Assembly (NCBI RefSeq): GCF_943371255.1
Contig: NZ_CALRUC010000115.1
Location: forward strand, 1-13,991
DNA length: 13,991 bases
Direction: 5' to 3'
Source: Ferrovibrio terrae_B
Lineage (GTDB): Bacteria; Pseudomonadota; Alphaproteobacteria; Ferrovibrionales; Ferrovibrionaceae
A program made the position numbers and the translations under genes. Shown here in pieces: positions 8,101 to 13,438 of the stretch (position 1 is the stretch's first letter; the number at the start of each line of letters is the position of its first letter). The notes beneath the pieces were generated by a model. The model was given only the letters and a program-made list of their open reading frames with translations, had not been told where the DNA came from and searched no databases.

Positions 8101-8187
8101 CGAATCGATACGCTGGACGAGATCGACTACTACAAGAACGGCGGCATCCTGCATTACGTGCTGCGCAACCTGGCCAAGGCCGCCTAA
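5170..8187 (+). CDS. acnA: Aconitate hydratase A with a histone H1-like Lys/Ala-rich N-terminal extension
   Basis: Aconitase interconverts citrate and isocitrate in the TCA cycle using a [4Fe-4S] cluster. Residues 112 to the end match a complete AcnA. From M117 there are 889 residues, the usual length. The cluster cysteines are visible: C545 in S-C-T-N-T-S-N, and C611 and C614 in G-Y-G-C-T-T-C-I-G-N. The C-terminal swivel domain contains G-N-G-S-S-R-D at 884-890. The unusual part is residues 1-107, made of K, A and V with 42 lysines and no acidic residue in the first 100, much like bacterial histone H1-like tails. The GTG at 5170 has AAAGGA seven bases upstream, so the extension is very probably translated. 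The junction lies just before V-G-Q-D-T, where ordinary AcnA proteins begin. A strong terminator follows 38 bp after the stop. Confidence 0.96.
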   Translation: MKAAKKTKKAAKAKRPAKAKKATKKIVKAKKVAKPAKKAVKAKKAVKKSAKKAVKVKKAVKAAKKAVARKIAKKAVAKKQALRSPAKKVKPAPKKAPAFKSSGAARAVAIAVGQDTMKTRRMLKVGNKSYAYYSIKAAEKAGLGDLSRLPYSMKVLLENLLRYEDGRSVTVDDLKAVAQWLKDKRSDREIAYRPARVLMQDFTGVPAVVDLAAMRDAMTHLGGDTKKINPLSPVDLVIDHSVMVDYSAAKNAFQKNVDLEYERNGERYAFLRWGQTAFDNFRVVPPGTGICHQVNVEYLAQTVWTGMDGKTEVAYPDTLVGTDSHTTMVNGLAVLGWGVGGIEAEAAMLGQPISMLLPEVVGFRLSGKPKEGTTATDLVLTVTQMLRKKGVVNKFVEFYGPGLDELSIADRCTVANMAPEYGATCGFFPVDGETIAYLKASGRDPERVKLVEAYAKAQGFWRGPKAVDPIFTDTLELDLSTVEPSLAGPTRPEGRVPLSRAGAEFKDAMTNFYGKKTAVDFRAKVEGSNFDLGHGDVVIAAITSCTNTSNPSVLLGAGLLARNALKKGLTTKPWVKTSLAPGSQVVTDYLAQSGVQKDLDALGFQVVGYGCTTCIGNSGPLPDNISKAITDNDFVVGAVLSGNRNFEGRVHPLTKANYLASPMLVVAYALAGNLNMDVANEPIGHDKKGKPVYLKDIWPSNKEIAATVRKYVTPAMFKKRYADVFKGDVNWRKIKVDGGQTYKWDNSSTYVQHPPYFEGMPAAPSAITDVKGARLLAILGDKITTDHISPAGSIKKDGPAGKYLTDHKVNYADFNSYGARRGNHEIMMRGTFANIRIKNEMVPGTEGGITKHMPAGDVMSIYDAAMKYKASATPLVIVAGKEYGNGSSRDWAAKGTILLGVKAVIAESYERIHRSNLVGMGVLPLQFLNGTTRFDLKLDGSEKFDISGIAVGLKPRMKLPVTISRADGSTQTIEVLCRIDTLDEIDYYKNGGILHYVLRNLAKAA
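5278..5397 (+). repeat. Degenerate repeat encoding K-K-A-V units
   Basis: Inside the aconitase extension the tetrapeptide KKAV occurs at residues 37-40, 43-46, 51-54, 57-60, 64-67 and 73-76. The DNA words AAGGCGGTCAAG and close variants recur accordingly. Such repeats can expand or contract by slippage or recombination, so the tail length may vary between strains. Confidence 0.8.
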
Positions 8188-8223
8188 GGCACAGCCTGAG
8201 CACAACGCTGCAATCCGCAGAAA

Positions 8224-8261
8224 CGAAAACGGCCGGGGAAACCCGGCCGTTTTTTTATTGC
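8224..8261 (+). repeat. Direct repeat copy 1 (terminator with flanks)
   Basis: CGAAAACGGCCGGG, a four-base loop, CCCGGCCG, a T run and ATTGC are shared with 9106-9142 in the same orientation. The flanking CG and ATTGC extend the match beyond the stem, which suggests common descent rather than independent origin. Confidence 0.8.
8226..8256 (+). terminator. Strong intrinsic terminator of the aconitase gene
   Basis: A 12-bp stem (8226-8237 with 8242-8253) with a GAAA tetraloop runs into a seven-T tract (8250-8256). It starts 38 bp after the acnA stop. A near-identical copy with inverted loop is found at 9108-9137. Confidence 0.95.
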
Positions 8262-8268
8262 ATAGGCT

Positions 8269-8296
8269 ATTCCAGTTCGATATCCCGGACTGGAAT
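8269..8296. repeat. Perfect inverted repeat in the leader of the lipoprotein gene
   Basis: ATTCCAGT (8269-8276) is matched by ACTGGAAT (8289-8296). With a U·G and two more pairs the RNA could form an 11-bp hairpin with a six-base loop. It lies between the aconitase terminator and the ribosome binding site at 8307-8313, so it may be an operator near a weak promoter or a leader structure controlling the lipoprotein gene. Confidence 0.45.
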
Positions 8297-8320
8297 CACG
8301 GCGTTTCGGGGGAAGCATAC

Positions 8321-9094
8321 ATGCATAACGTAATGCGGCTGGCGATCATCGCTGTGGCCGCCCTGACAGCGGCTTGTACGAACCTCACCGTTCCAGCGGA
8401 GAAGCTGAACGAGATCAAGTCTCTTGCCGTTGTGCCAGTGCTTGATGATGAGTTCCATTTGTATTTCTACGGCCTTACCATTTTGGACAACCAGCATGAA
8501 ACAGCTGACGTCGCCGACTGGAAACTGAACGAATTTCTCGGTCAGAAGGCGCGCGAACTCCTCACACCGCGCTACAAGGTGGTGCCGGGTGGCGAGATTG
8601 ATCGTGCCGCGGCCCTCGCCGCCAATCGCTTTACCGACGATGCGGCATCACATGGTGAACGCGCCTATGCGGCTCTTAAACATAAAGACCCGCAGGTGGA
8701 CGCGTATCTGTTTCTGATTCGGGAAAAGGATTGGGATCTTGAGGTCAACCGCAACAGCGGGGTGCAGAATGTCGGCCTACAGCGACGTTCCATCGCTATG
8801 CGCATGCCATGGGCAAAGTATAGCCAGTACAATATATATACCGTCTACCGGGCCTATCTCGTGGATGGCCGCAGTGGAAAGCTGATTGCGCAACGCCCCG
8901 CCTGGATTACGCCACCTGACGGCAGCAGTGGCCGGGCTACACCGCTGGTTCAAATTCCCGAAGGCGATTCATGGCCGCGTACCCTGCCCGCGATCATGCA
9001 GGAGCACCGATCGCTGCTGGAGACGAAGACCAAGGAATTGCTGGTAAGCAGTCTGACCTTCACACTCCGGGGACTGGGCCTTCTGGTAGAATAA
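8321..9094 (+). CDS. Predicted lipoprotein of unknown function
   Basis: I do not recognise the family. The ATG at 8321 follows GGGGGAAG at a good distance; the in-frame TTG at 8258 lies in the terminator and is unlikely. The 257-residue product has a short basic start, a hydrophobic core (residues 7-18) and cysteine 19 in L-T-A-A-C, a slightly atypical lipobox with T at -3. The mature part begins T-N-L-T-V-P and has a strand such as I-K-S-L-A-V-V-P-V, followed by charged helices and Tyr-rich segments near residues 165-180. A Gly/Pro/Ser-rich stretch (196-206) precedes a C-terminal amphipathic helix. Base use is visibly more relaxed than in the aconitase. It is a single gene bracketed by two matching terminators. 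It probably resides on the inner face of the outer membrane or in the periplasm. Confidence 0.8.
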   Translation: MHNVMRLAIIAVAALTAACTNLTVPAEKLNEIKSLAVVPVLDDEFHLYFYGLTILDNQHETADVADWKLNEFLGQKARELLTPRYKVVPGGEIDRAAALAANRFTDDAASHGERAYAALKHKDPQVDAYLFLIREKDWDLEVNRNSGVQNVGLQRRSIAMRMPWAKYSQYNIYTVYRAYLVDGRSGKLIAQRPAWITPPDGSSGRATPLVQIPEGDSWPRTLPAIMQEHRSLLETKTKELLVSSLTFTLRGLGLLVE

Positions 9095-9105
9095 ACTGAG
9101 GAAAG

Positions 9106-9142
9106 CGAAAACGGCCGGGTTTCCCCGGCCGTTTTTTATTGC
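9106..9142 (+). repeat. Direct repeat copy 2 (terminator with flanks)
   Basis: This is the second copy of the repeat at 8224-8261. It differs in the loop (TTTC instead of GAAA) and by one T in the tail. The two copies bracket exactly the lipoprotein gene. Confidence 0.8.
9108..9137. terminator. Terminator between the convergent lipoprotein and FKBP genes
   Basis: A 12-bp stem (9108-9119 with 9124-9135) with loop TTTC is followed on the plus strand by six Ts and on the minus strand by four. It can serve both genes. Its stem equals that of the aconitase terminator and its loop is the reverse complement of that loop. Confidence 0.93.
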
Positions 9143-9156
9143 CTGAAGCGGATCGC

Positions 9157-9600
9157 TTACTTCAGTTCGAGCAACTCGACATCGAAGATCAGCGTGGCAT
9201 TCGGCGGGATCGCGCCGCCGCCGGTGCCCTGGGCACCATAGGCCAGCTGCGGCGGAATGATCAGGCTGCGCTGGCCGCCGACCTTCATGCCGACCACACC
9301 TTCATCCCAGCCCTTGATGACCCGGCCGCCGCCAAGCGGAAAGGCGAAAGGCTGGCCACGGGTGCGCGATGAGTCGAACTGGCGGCCTTTCTCGCCGGCG
9401 ATATAGAGCCAGCCGGTATAATGCACCAGGGCGGTCTGGCCGGGCTGAGCGGTGGCGCCATTGCCAAGCTTGGTATCGGTATAGCGCAGACCGGACGCGG
9501 TGATCTTTTCCTGCGCCAGGGCATCGTTCTGGGCAGGCATGGCGGCCAGCAGGCCAAGGGCGAGACCAACACCGGCGAAAGCGCGACGGGACAGCGACAT
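9157..9600 (-). CDS. FKBP-type peptidyl-prolyl cis-trans isomerase, exported (probable Tat substrate)
   Basis: This 147-residue protein would catalyse prolyl isomerisation during protein folding in the periplasm. The chosen ATG at 9600 has AGGGAG about ten bases upstream; a farther ATG at 9627 has none. The N terminus S-R-R-A-F-A-G followed by a hydrophobic stretch is a twin-arginine-type signal peptide, with likely cleavage after A-L-A (residues 27-29). The FKBP domain covers about residues 37-147 with the typical pocket residues: V-H-Y-T-G (59-63), F-D-S-S (75-78), V-I-K-G-W-D-E-G (94-101), A-Y-G (120-122) and I-P-P-N-A-T-L (131-137). It lies downstream of a second FKBP gene in the same direction. 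Its 3' end faces the bidirectional terminator at 9108-9137. Confidence 0.92.
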   Translation of the reverse strand: MSLSRRAFAGVGLALGLLAAMPAQNDALAQEKITASGLRYTDTKLGNGATAQPGQTALVHYTGWLYIAGEKGRQFDSSRTRGQPFAFPLGGGRVIKGWDEGVVGMKVGGQRSLIIPPQLAYGAQGTGGGAIPPNATLIFDVELLELK

Positions 9601-9704
9601 CGAAACAAACTCCCTGTTACGGATCATGATGATTCAGGATGGAGTGGGAAAAGTGTCGCCGCAATGCGGCAGCAGCATGGCATTCGCCGTCGACGGAAAA
9701 TCCG

Positions 9705-10118
9705 TCAGCGGACGTTGACCAGCTCGATTTCAAAAAACAGCGTGGCGTTCGGCGGGATGATGCGGCCGTTGCCGCGTGCGCCATAGCCGAGGTAGGACGG
9801 AATCAGCAGCGCACGCTTGCCGCCTACCTTCATATAGGCCACGCCTTCGTCCCAACCCTTGATCACCTTGCCCTGCCCGAGTGCGAACTCGAACGGCTGG
9901 CCACGCTTGTAGGAGCTGTCGAACATCCGGGTCGGCTTGTTGTTTTCCCAGAGCCAGCCGGCGTAATGCACAGAAACCGTCTTGCCGGGTTCGGCCTTTG
10001 TGCCAGAACCCAAAGCAATATCTCCGACGCGCATACCAGATGGCGTCTGACGCAGGTTTAAGGCCTCCTGCTTGCCCCCGAGGCCGATGGCCCCCAGCAA
10101 TGAATCCAACACTCCCAT
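9705..10118 (-). CDS. FKBP-type peptidyl-prolyl cis-trans isomerase, cytoplasmic
   Basis: This 137-residue FKBP has no cleavable signal peptide; the first 15 residues (M-G-V-L-D-S-L-L-G-A-I-G-L-G-G) form a short hydrophobic-amphipathic helix before the domain. Pocket residues are complete: V-H-Y-A-G (50-54), F-D-S-S (66-69), V-I-K-G-W-D-E-G (85-92), G-Y-G-A-R-G (111-116) and I-P-P-N-A-T-L (121-127). It lies 104 bp upstream of the exported paralogue on the same strand; the two are probably an old tandem duplication that split by compartment. The upstream ribosome binding site is weak, so the start is less certain than the frame. The N-terminal helix could hold it at the membrane surface. Confidence 0.9.
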   Translation of the reverse strand: MGVLDSLLGAIGLGGKQEALNLRQTPSGMRVGDIALGSGTKAEPGKTVSVHYAGWLWENNKPTRMFDSSYKRGQPFEFALGQGKVIKGWDEGVAYMKVGGKRALLIPSYLGYGARGNGRIIPPNATLFFEIELVNVR

Positions 10119-10252
10119 GCCCAGAGAATATCAAGCAAATTTGTCCCTGCCCAGAGTTGTCGATGGACTAAGCGGGAGCGACTCGGACGTGAAATAACAT
10201 TATTTTATGTGAAATTGAGGGCCTGGACCCGCCAGCCGCGTAATCAGCGCGG
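10119..10252. other. Short intergenic region with an AT-rich patch
   Basis: Between the FKBP and the metallophosphoesterase, 10188-10216 is strikingly AT-rich for this genome. On the minus strand it contains TAAAAT, a possible -10 element for the FKBP gene, but no good -35. A 7-bp stem (AGCCGCG 10234-10240 with CGCGGCT 10248-10254) overlaps the metallophosphoesterase stop codon and lacks a U run. Confidence 0.35.
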
Positions 10253-11113
10253 CTATTTATCGACGCTGACTGGCAGCGGGCTCGCGCTGGCCGAGATATA
10301 ATCTGTATCCGGATTATCCGTGCCGTGCGGCAAGAACCGCCCAAGATCCTCGCGCAGGGCTGCCCAATGCAGGATTTCAAGCCGGCCGTCGAAATGCTCG
10401 ACCAGAGCGGTGCAACTCTCCACCCAGTCGCCATCGTTGCAATACTGAATACCATCGATCTCGCGGATTTCGGCATGGTGGATATGGCCGCAGACCACCC
10501 CATCGACATGGCGGCGGCGGGCTTCCTCGGCAATGGCCTGCTCATAGTCGGAGATGAACTCGACCGCGTTCTTGACCTTGTGCTTGAGATAGGCTGACAG
10601 CGACCAGTAGGGCAGGCCCATGCGGCGGCGCAGGTGGTTGAACCAGGTGTTCAGGCCAAGGGCGAAGCCATAGGCGGCATCGCCCAGCAGGGCCAGCCAC
10701 TTGGCGCAGGTGACGATGCCATCGAAATGGTCGCCATGGGTAACCAGCAGCCGGCGGCCATCGGCGGTTTCGTGGATCGCCTCCATCAGGACGGTGATGC
10801 CGCCGAACTGCAGGGCCGCGCCTTCGATGAAATCGCGCAGGGCCTCATCATGATTGCCCGGCACATAGATCACGTTGGTGCCTTTGCGGGCCTTGCGCAG
10901 CAGTTTCTGCACCACATCGTTATGGCTCTGGTTCCAGTACCAGGAGCGCTTGAGCCGCCAGCCATCGACGATATCGCCGACCAGATACAGCGTATCGGAC
11001 TCGGTATACCGGAGGAATTCCAGTAGCAGATCGGCTTTACAGCCACGCGTCCCCAGATGGATATCCGAGATCCAGATGGTGCGGTATCGGGCCGGCATCA
11101 GGGCCATGTTCAT
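10253..11113 (-). CDS. Metallophosphoesterase, UDP-2,3-diacylglucosamine pyrophosphatase (LpxH)-like
   Basis: This 286-residue cytoplasmic or peripheral membrane enzyme carries the calcineurin-like two-metal centre in order: S-D-I-H-L-G (16-21, D17 and H19), G-D-I-V-D-G (46-51), G-N-H-D-E (86-90), T-H-G-D-H-F-D (125-131) and G-H-I-H-H (209-213). The spacing and the W-R-L-K and Y-C-N-D-G-D-W-V-E-S stretches match the LpxH-like group, which cleaves UDP-2,3-diacylglucosamine to lipid X in lipid A synthesis. Many alphaproteobacteria use LpxI for that step, so this paralogue may act on another phospho-substrate. The last 35 residues beyond the domain are poorly conserved-looking. AGGTGA lies just before the ATG at 11113; a second ATG six bases later is also possible. 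It stands alone. Confidence 0.85.
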   Translation of the reverse strand: MNMALMPARYRTIWISDIHLGTRGCKADLLLEFLRYTESDTLYLVGDIVDGWRLKRSWYWNQSHNDVVQKLLRKARKGTNVIYVPGNHDEALRDFIEGAALQFGGITVLMEAIHETADGRRLLVTHGDHFDGIVTCAKWLALLGDAAYGFALGLNTWFNHLRRRMGLPYWSLSAYLKHKVKNAVEFISDYEQAIAEEARRRHVDGVVCGHIHHAEIREIDGIQYCNDGDWVESCTALVEHFDGRLEILHWAALREDLGRFLPHGTDNPDTDYISASASPLPVSVDK

Positions 11114-11256
11114 CGGTCACCTGCTCAACGAATCGCGGGAAGGTGCAAATCGTTGGCCGGGAAGATGAATCGCCTAAATCATTGTGTCCCGTGAATTTTC
11201 CATGACCTGTATGACGGATTGATGACATCGCGACAGGTAGGCGCAAGGTCGCGGGC
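11114..11256. other. Intergenic region between the metallophosphoesterase and the HU terminator
   Basis: No coding frame or RNA gene is visible. It must hold the promoter of the metallophosphoesterase (minus strand), but no clear -35/-10 pair stands out. Confidence 0.4.
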
Positions 11257-11288
11257 AAAGAAAAAGGGCCTGCCGCGAGGCAGGCCCT
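11257..11288 (-). terminator. Intrinsic terminator of the HU gene
   Basis: On the minus strand a 10-bp GC-rich stem (11279-11288 with 11265-11274), loop TCGC, is followed by TTTTTCTTT. It begins 26 bp after the stop codon of the HU gene. Confidence 0.93.
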
Positions 11289-11314
11289 GAATCCTGTCGT
11301 CCTTGCGGAACGGA

Positions 11315-11620
11315 TCAGACGGCTTCCTTCAGCACCTTGGAGGCGCGGAAAGCAACCTTCTTGGAGGCCTTGATCTTGATCGGCTCGCCGGTCTGCGGGT
11401 TGCGGCCCATGCGGGCGGCGCGCTTGCGGACCTGGAGGATGCCGATATCGCCCATGCGGACGCGCTCGCCCTTCTTCAGGGACTTGGTGATGGCGGCGAA
11501 GAAATCGTCGAACAGAGCAATGGTCGACTTCTTCTGCAGCTCATTCTTCTCGGCCAGCATCGTGGCGATCTGCTTCGCAGTGACGGTAACCGTCTTGGTG
11601 GCGGCGGCTGCTTTAGCCAT
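11315..11620 (-). CDS. HU-family DNA-binding protein
   Basis: This 101-residue basic protein belongs to the HU/IHF family of nucleoid proteins, which bend DNA as dimers. The ATG at 11620 has GAGGAGAG upstream; farther in-frame starts lack one. Residues 1-12 (M-A-K-A-A-A-A-T-K-T-V-T) are an Ala/Lys-rich extension over standard HU. The dimerisation helices follow (15-50), then the beta-arm region with R-K-R-A-A-R-M-G-R-N-P-Q-T-G-E (65-79), which includes the conserved R-N-P at the arm tip. The usual G-F-G-x-F before the arm is replaced by G-D-I-G-I-L (57-62), a variant form. It ends K-V-A-F-R-A-S-K-x-L-K, as in the family. Single gene with its own terminator. Confidence 0.93.
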   Translation of the reverse strand: MAKAAAATKTVTVTAKQIATMLAEKNELQKKSTIALFDDFFAAITKSLKKGERVRMGDIGILQVRKRAARMGRNPQTGEPIKIKASKKVAFRASKVLKEAV

Positions 11621-11731
11621 GGTCTCTCTCCTCAGAAATGATGCGTCAGATGTTGTTTTTGAACGAATCGGGGGTTGATTCCCGAATCCTGCATAGCACC
11701 GCGCCTGGGTTTTGCCCATCCGGCAATGCAT
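11621..11731. other. Upstream region of the HU gene
   Basis: No gene is seen. The region holds the HU ribosome binding site (CTCTCCTC on the plus strand, 11626-11633) and presumably its promoter. Only short imperfect inverted words (TCGGG and CCCGA near 11668-11685) were noted. Confidence 0.4.
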
Positions 11732-11758
11732 AAAAATCCGCTAGACATGCGGATTTTT
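11732..11758 (-). terminator. Intrinsic terminator downstream of the efflux transporter gene
   Basis: AAAAATCCGC (11732-11741) and GCGGATTTTT (11749-11758) form a 10-bp stem with a seven-base loop; the stem ends in Us on either strand. It lies 70 bp after the transporter stop and separates it from the HU gene's upstream region. Confidence 0.8.
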
Positions 11759-11828
11759 GGCCACTGGTGCGAATCGGAGCCGCATATCATGCGGGTTTGT
11801 TGCATCCGGGGCCGGACTGAATCGCGTT

Positions 11829-13031
11829 TTAGGGGCGTCTGGCGCGGAATTTCGCGGCTATGACAAAGCTCGCTACCGCCAGAATTCCGCAAGCCGACAT
11901 GGTCCAGAGCATCGGATACTGGCTCGGGTCATGGTCCTGGCCGTAGCCAACCAGCACGGCGGCGATGGCGCCGGTCAGCATCTGCAGGGCACCGGACAGG
12001 CCGGCGGCCGCGCCGGCCGCGCGCGGATTGACCGAGATCGCGCCGGCGATTCCGTTGGGCAGGGTCAGACCATTCGACATCGCGACCACGGCCATCGGCA
12101 GGAAGATACCCGGCAGGCTGAGCGGACCCAGCCAGCTCGACAGTCCCAGCGCCAGAATCCCGATCAGCTGTGCCATGGCGCCGAACATGATCATGCGGTC
12201 GACGCCCAGACGCACGGCATAGCGACCGGTGAAGAAATTGCCGGTCAAATAGCCGATCGAGACGACGATGAACCACAGGCCATAGGCCGAGGCCGGCAGG
12301 CCCATCACCGTCACCACCACAAAGGGCGCACCGGCGATGAAGGCGAAAAACACCCCTGATGTGAAGGCCGTCTGCAGTACGTAGCCGCAGAAAGCCGGCG
12401 AACGCAGCAGCTGACCATAGCCATGCAACAACGCCCGCACCCCTTCGCCCTGGCCGCGCTCGGCCAGGGTTTCCGGCAATGTGAGAATGACCCAGGCATA
12501 AACCGCAAGGCCGGCCACGCTGCAGAACACGAAACTGGCACGCCAGCCGAACAGGCCATCGAGATAGCCGCCCAGTGCCGGCGACAGCATCGGCGCCAGT
12601 GACATGGCCATGGTGACATAGCCGATCATCGCCGCCGAGCGGTCGCGGTCATACAGGTCGCGGATGATGGCGCGGCCCAGCACCAGGCCGGCGCAACCAC
12701 CCAGCGCCTGCAGCGCCCGCCCCAGCATCAGCCAGGTGATCGTCGGTGCCAGCACGCAGGCAATGCTGCCAATGCAGTAAATCGCCATGCCCCAGAGCAG
12801 CACGGGGCGGCGGCCGTAACGGTCACTGATCGGGCCGTAAATCAACTGCGCAAAGCCCAGCCCAACCAGATAGAAGGTGAGTGTCAGCTGCACCAGGCCG
12901 TAATCGACGTTGAAATGTTTTGCCAGCCCCGGCATCGACGGCATGAAGATGTTGAGCGCCAGCGGCCCGAGCGCCGTGATGGCGACCAGGATGAAAACCG
13001 AAGGCAGGCGTGGGACCGGAGAAGGGGGCAT
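11829..13031 (-). CDS. MFS multidrug efflux transporter, Bcr/CflA family
   Basis: This protein of 400 residues with about twelve membrane segments belongs to the major facilitator superfamily DHA1 group, which exports drugs by proton antiport across the inner membrane. The first helix contains L-N-I-F-M-P-S-M-P, a hallmark of Bcr/CflA proteins. Motif A, G-P-I-S-D-R-Y-G-R-R, is at residues 66-75 in the loop between helices 2 and 3, and R-A-L-Q-A-L-G-G-C-A-G occurs in helix 4. The start at ATG 13031 is chosen because it gives the family length and places P-P-S-P-V-P-R before helix 1; no good ribosome binding site is seen. A TTG at 13109 would add 26 residues. The substrate cannot be inferred. 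Confidence 0.9.
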   Translation of the reverse strand: MPPSPVPRLPSVFILVAITALGPLALNIFMPSMPGLAKHFNVDYGLVQLTLTFYLVGLGFAQLIYGPISDRYGRRPVLLWGMAIYCIGSIACVLAPTITWLMLGRALQALGGCAGLVLGRAIIRDLYDRDRSAAMIGYVTMAMSLAPMLSPALGGYLDGLFGWRASFVFCSVAGLAVYAWVILTLPETLAERGQGEGVRALLHGYGQLLRSPAFCGYVLQTAFTSGVFFAFIAGAPFVVVTVMGLPASAYGLWFIVVSIGYLTGNFFTGRYAVRLGVDRMIMFGAMAQLIGILALGLSSWLGPLSLPGIFLPMAVVAMSNGLTLPNGIAGAISVNPRAAGAAAGLSGALQMLTGAIAAVLVGYGQDHDPSQYPMLWTMSACGILAVASFVIAAKFRARRP

Positions 13032-13125
13032 GAAAACGCAGATAAATGGCGAAACAGCGAAGCGACACTGGGAAAGGCACCATATAGCGCCAATCGTCGC
13101 AGCAACCAACCGGCCGACCGGGCGT

Positions 13126-13153
13126 TATTCACCGGATGTTGTCTATGTGAATA
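13126..13153. repeat. Inverted repeat upstream of the small DSFPASDP-protein gene
   Basis: TATTCAC (13126-13132) is matched by GTGAATA (13147-13153) with 14 bases between. It ends five bases before the AGGAGA ribosome binding site. It could be an operator or a leader hairpin. It also lies about 95 bp upstream of the divergent transporter start. Confidence 0.4.
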
Positions 13154-13170
13154 CACCAGGAGAAACATGC

Positions 13171-13398
13171 ATGAAATCCAGTCCCCGCCTGACCGACGCC
13201 AAGTCCGCCCAAAAACGCAGGGAAGACGCCGAACTGGACCGTGCGCTGCGCGACAGTTTCCCGGCCAGCGATCCGATCTCAATCGCCCAACCGGCCACGG
13301 CAATTCCGCAGAAGGCCGATAAACGCCTGGCCAAGGCCGGCGACGAGACCCGGCGCAAGATGGCCGGAATCCGCAAGCAGGCACCGCAAAAGCATTAA
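13171..13398 (+). CDS. Small charged protein with a DSFPASDP motif, function unknown
   Basis: This is a 75-residue hydrophilic protein. The ATG at 13171 has AGGAGA seven bases upstream, an ideal site, which makes it convincing despite its size. Residues 9-28 form a charged helix (K-S-A-Q-K-R-R-E-D-A-E-L-D-R-A-L-R). The motif D-S-F-P-A-S-D-P follows at about 28-35, then a Pro/Ala linker and a basic tail (K-A-D-K-R-L-A-K-A-G-D-E-T-R-R-K). The S-F-P-A-S-D-P motif recurs in many short uncharacterised proteobacterial proteins, to my knowledge without a firm function. There is no signal peptide or membrane segment. It is alone on the plus strand between two minus-strand genes. Confidence 0.75.
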   Translation: MKSSPRLTDAKSAQKRREDAELDRALRDSFPASDPISIAQPATAIPQKADKRLAKAGDETRRKMAGIRKQAPQKH

Positions 13399-13438
13399 GG
13401 CAGGTGGAAAGCCGCACCGAAGCCGGGGTAGCGCCGTT

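Noticed and set aside
6622..8205. 527-codon open frame on the minus strand opposite the aconitase
   Set aside because: It is the antisense shadow of the conserved AcnA core, with shadow-like composition and no ribosome binding site considered convincing.
11757..12359. 200-codon plus-strand frame opposite the 3' half of the efflux transporter
   Set aside because: It overlaps a terminator and a clear MFS gene and has a low-complexity Gln/His/Arg composition.
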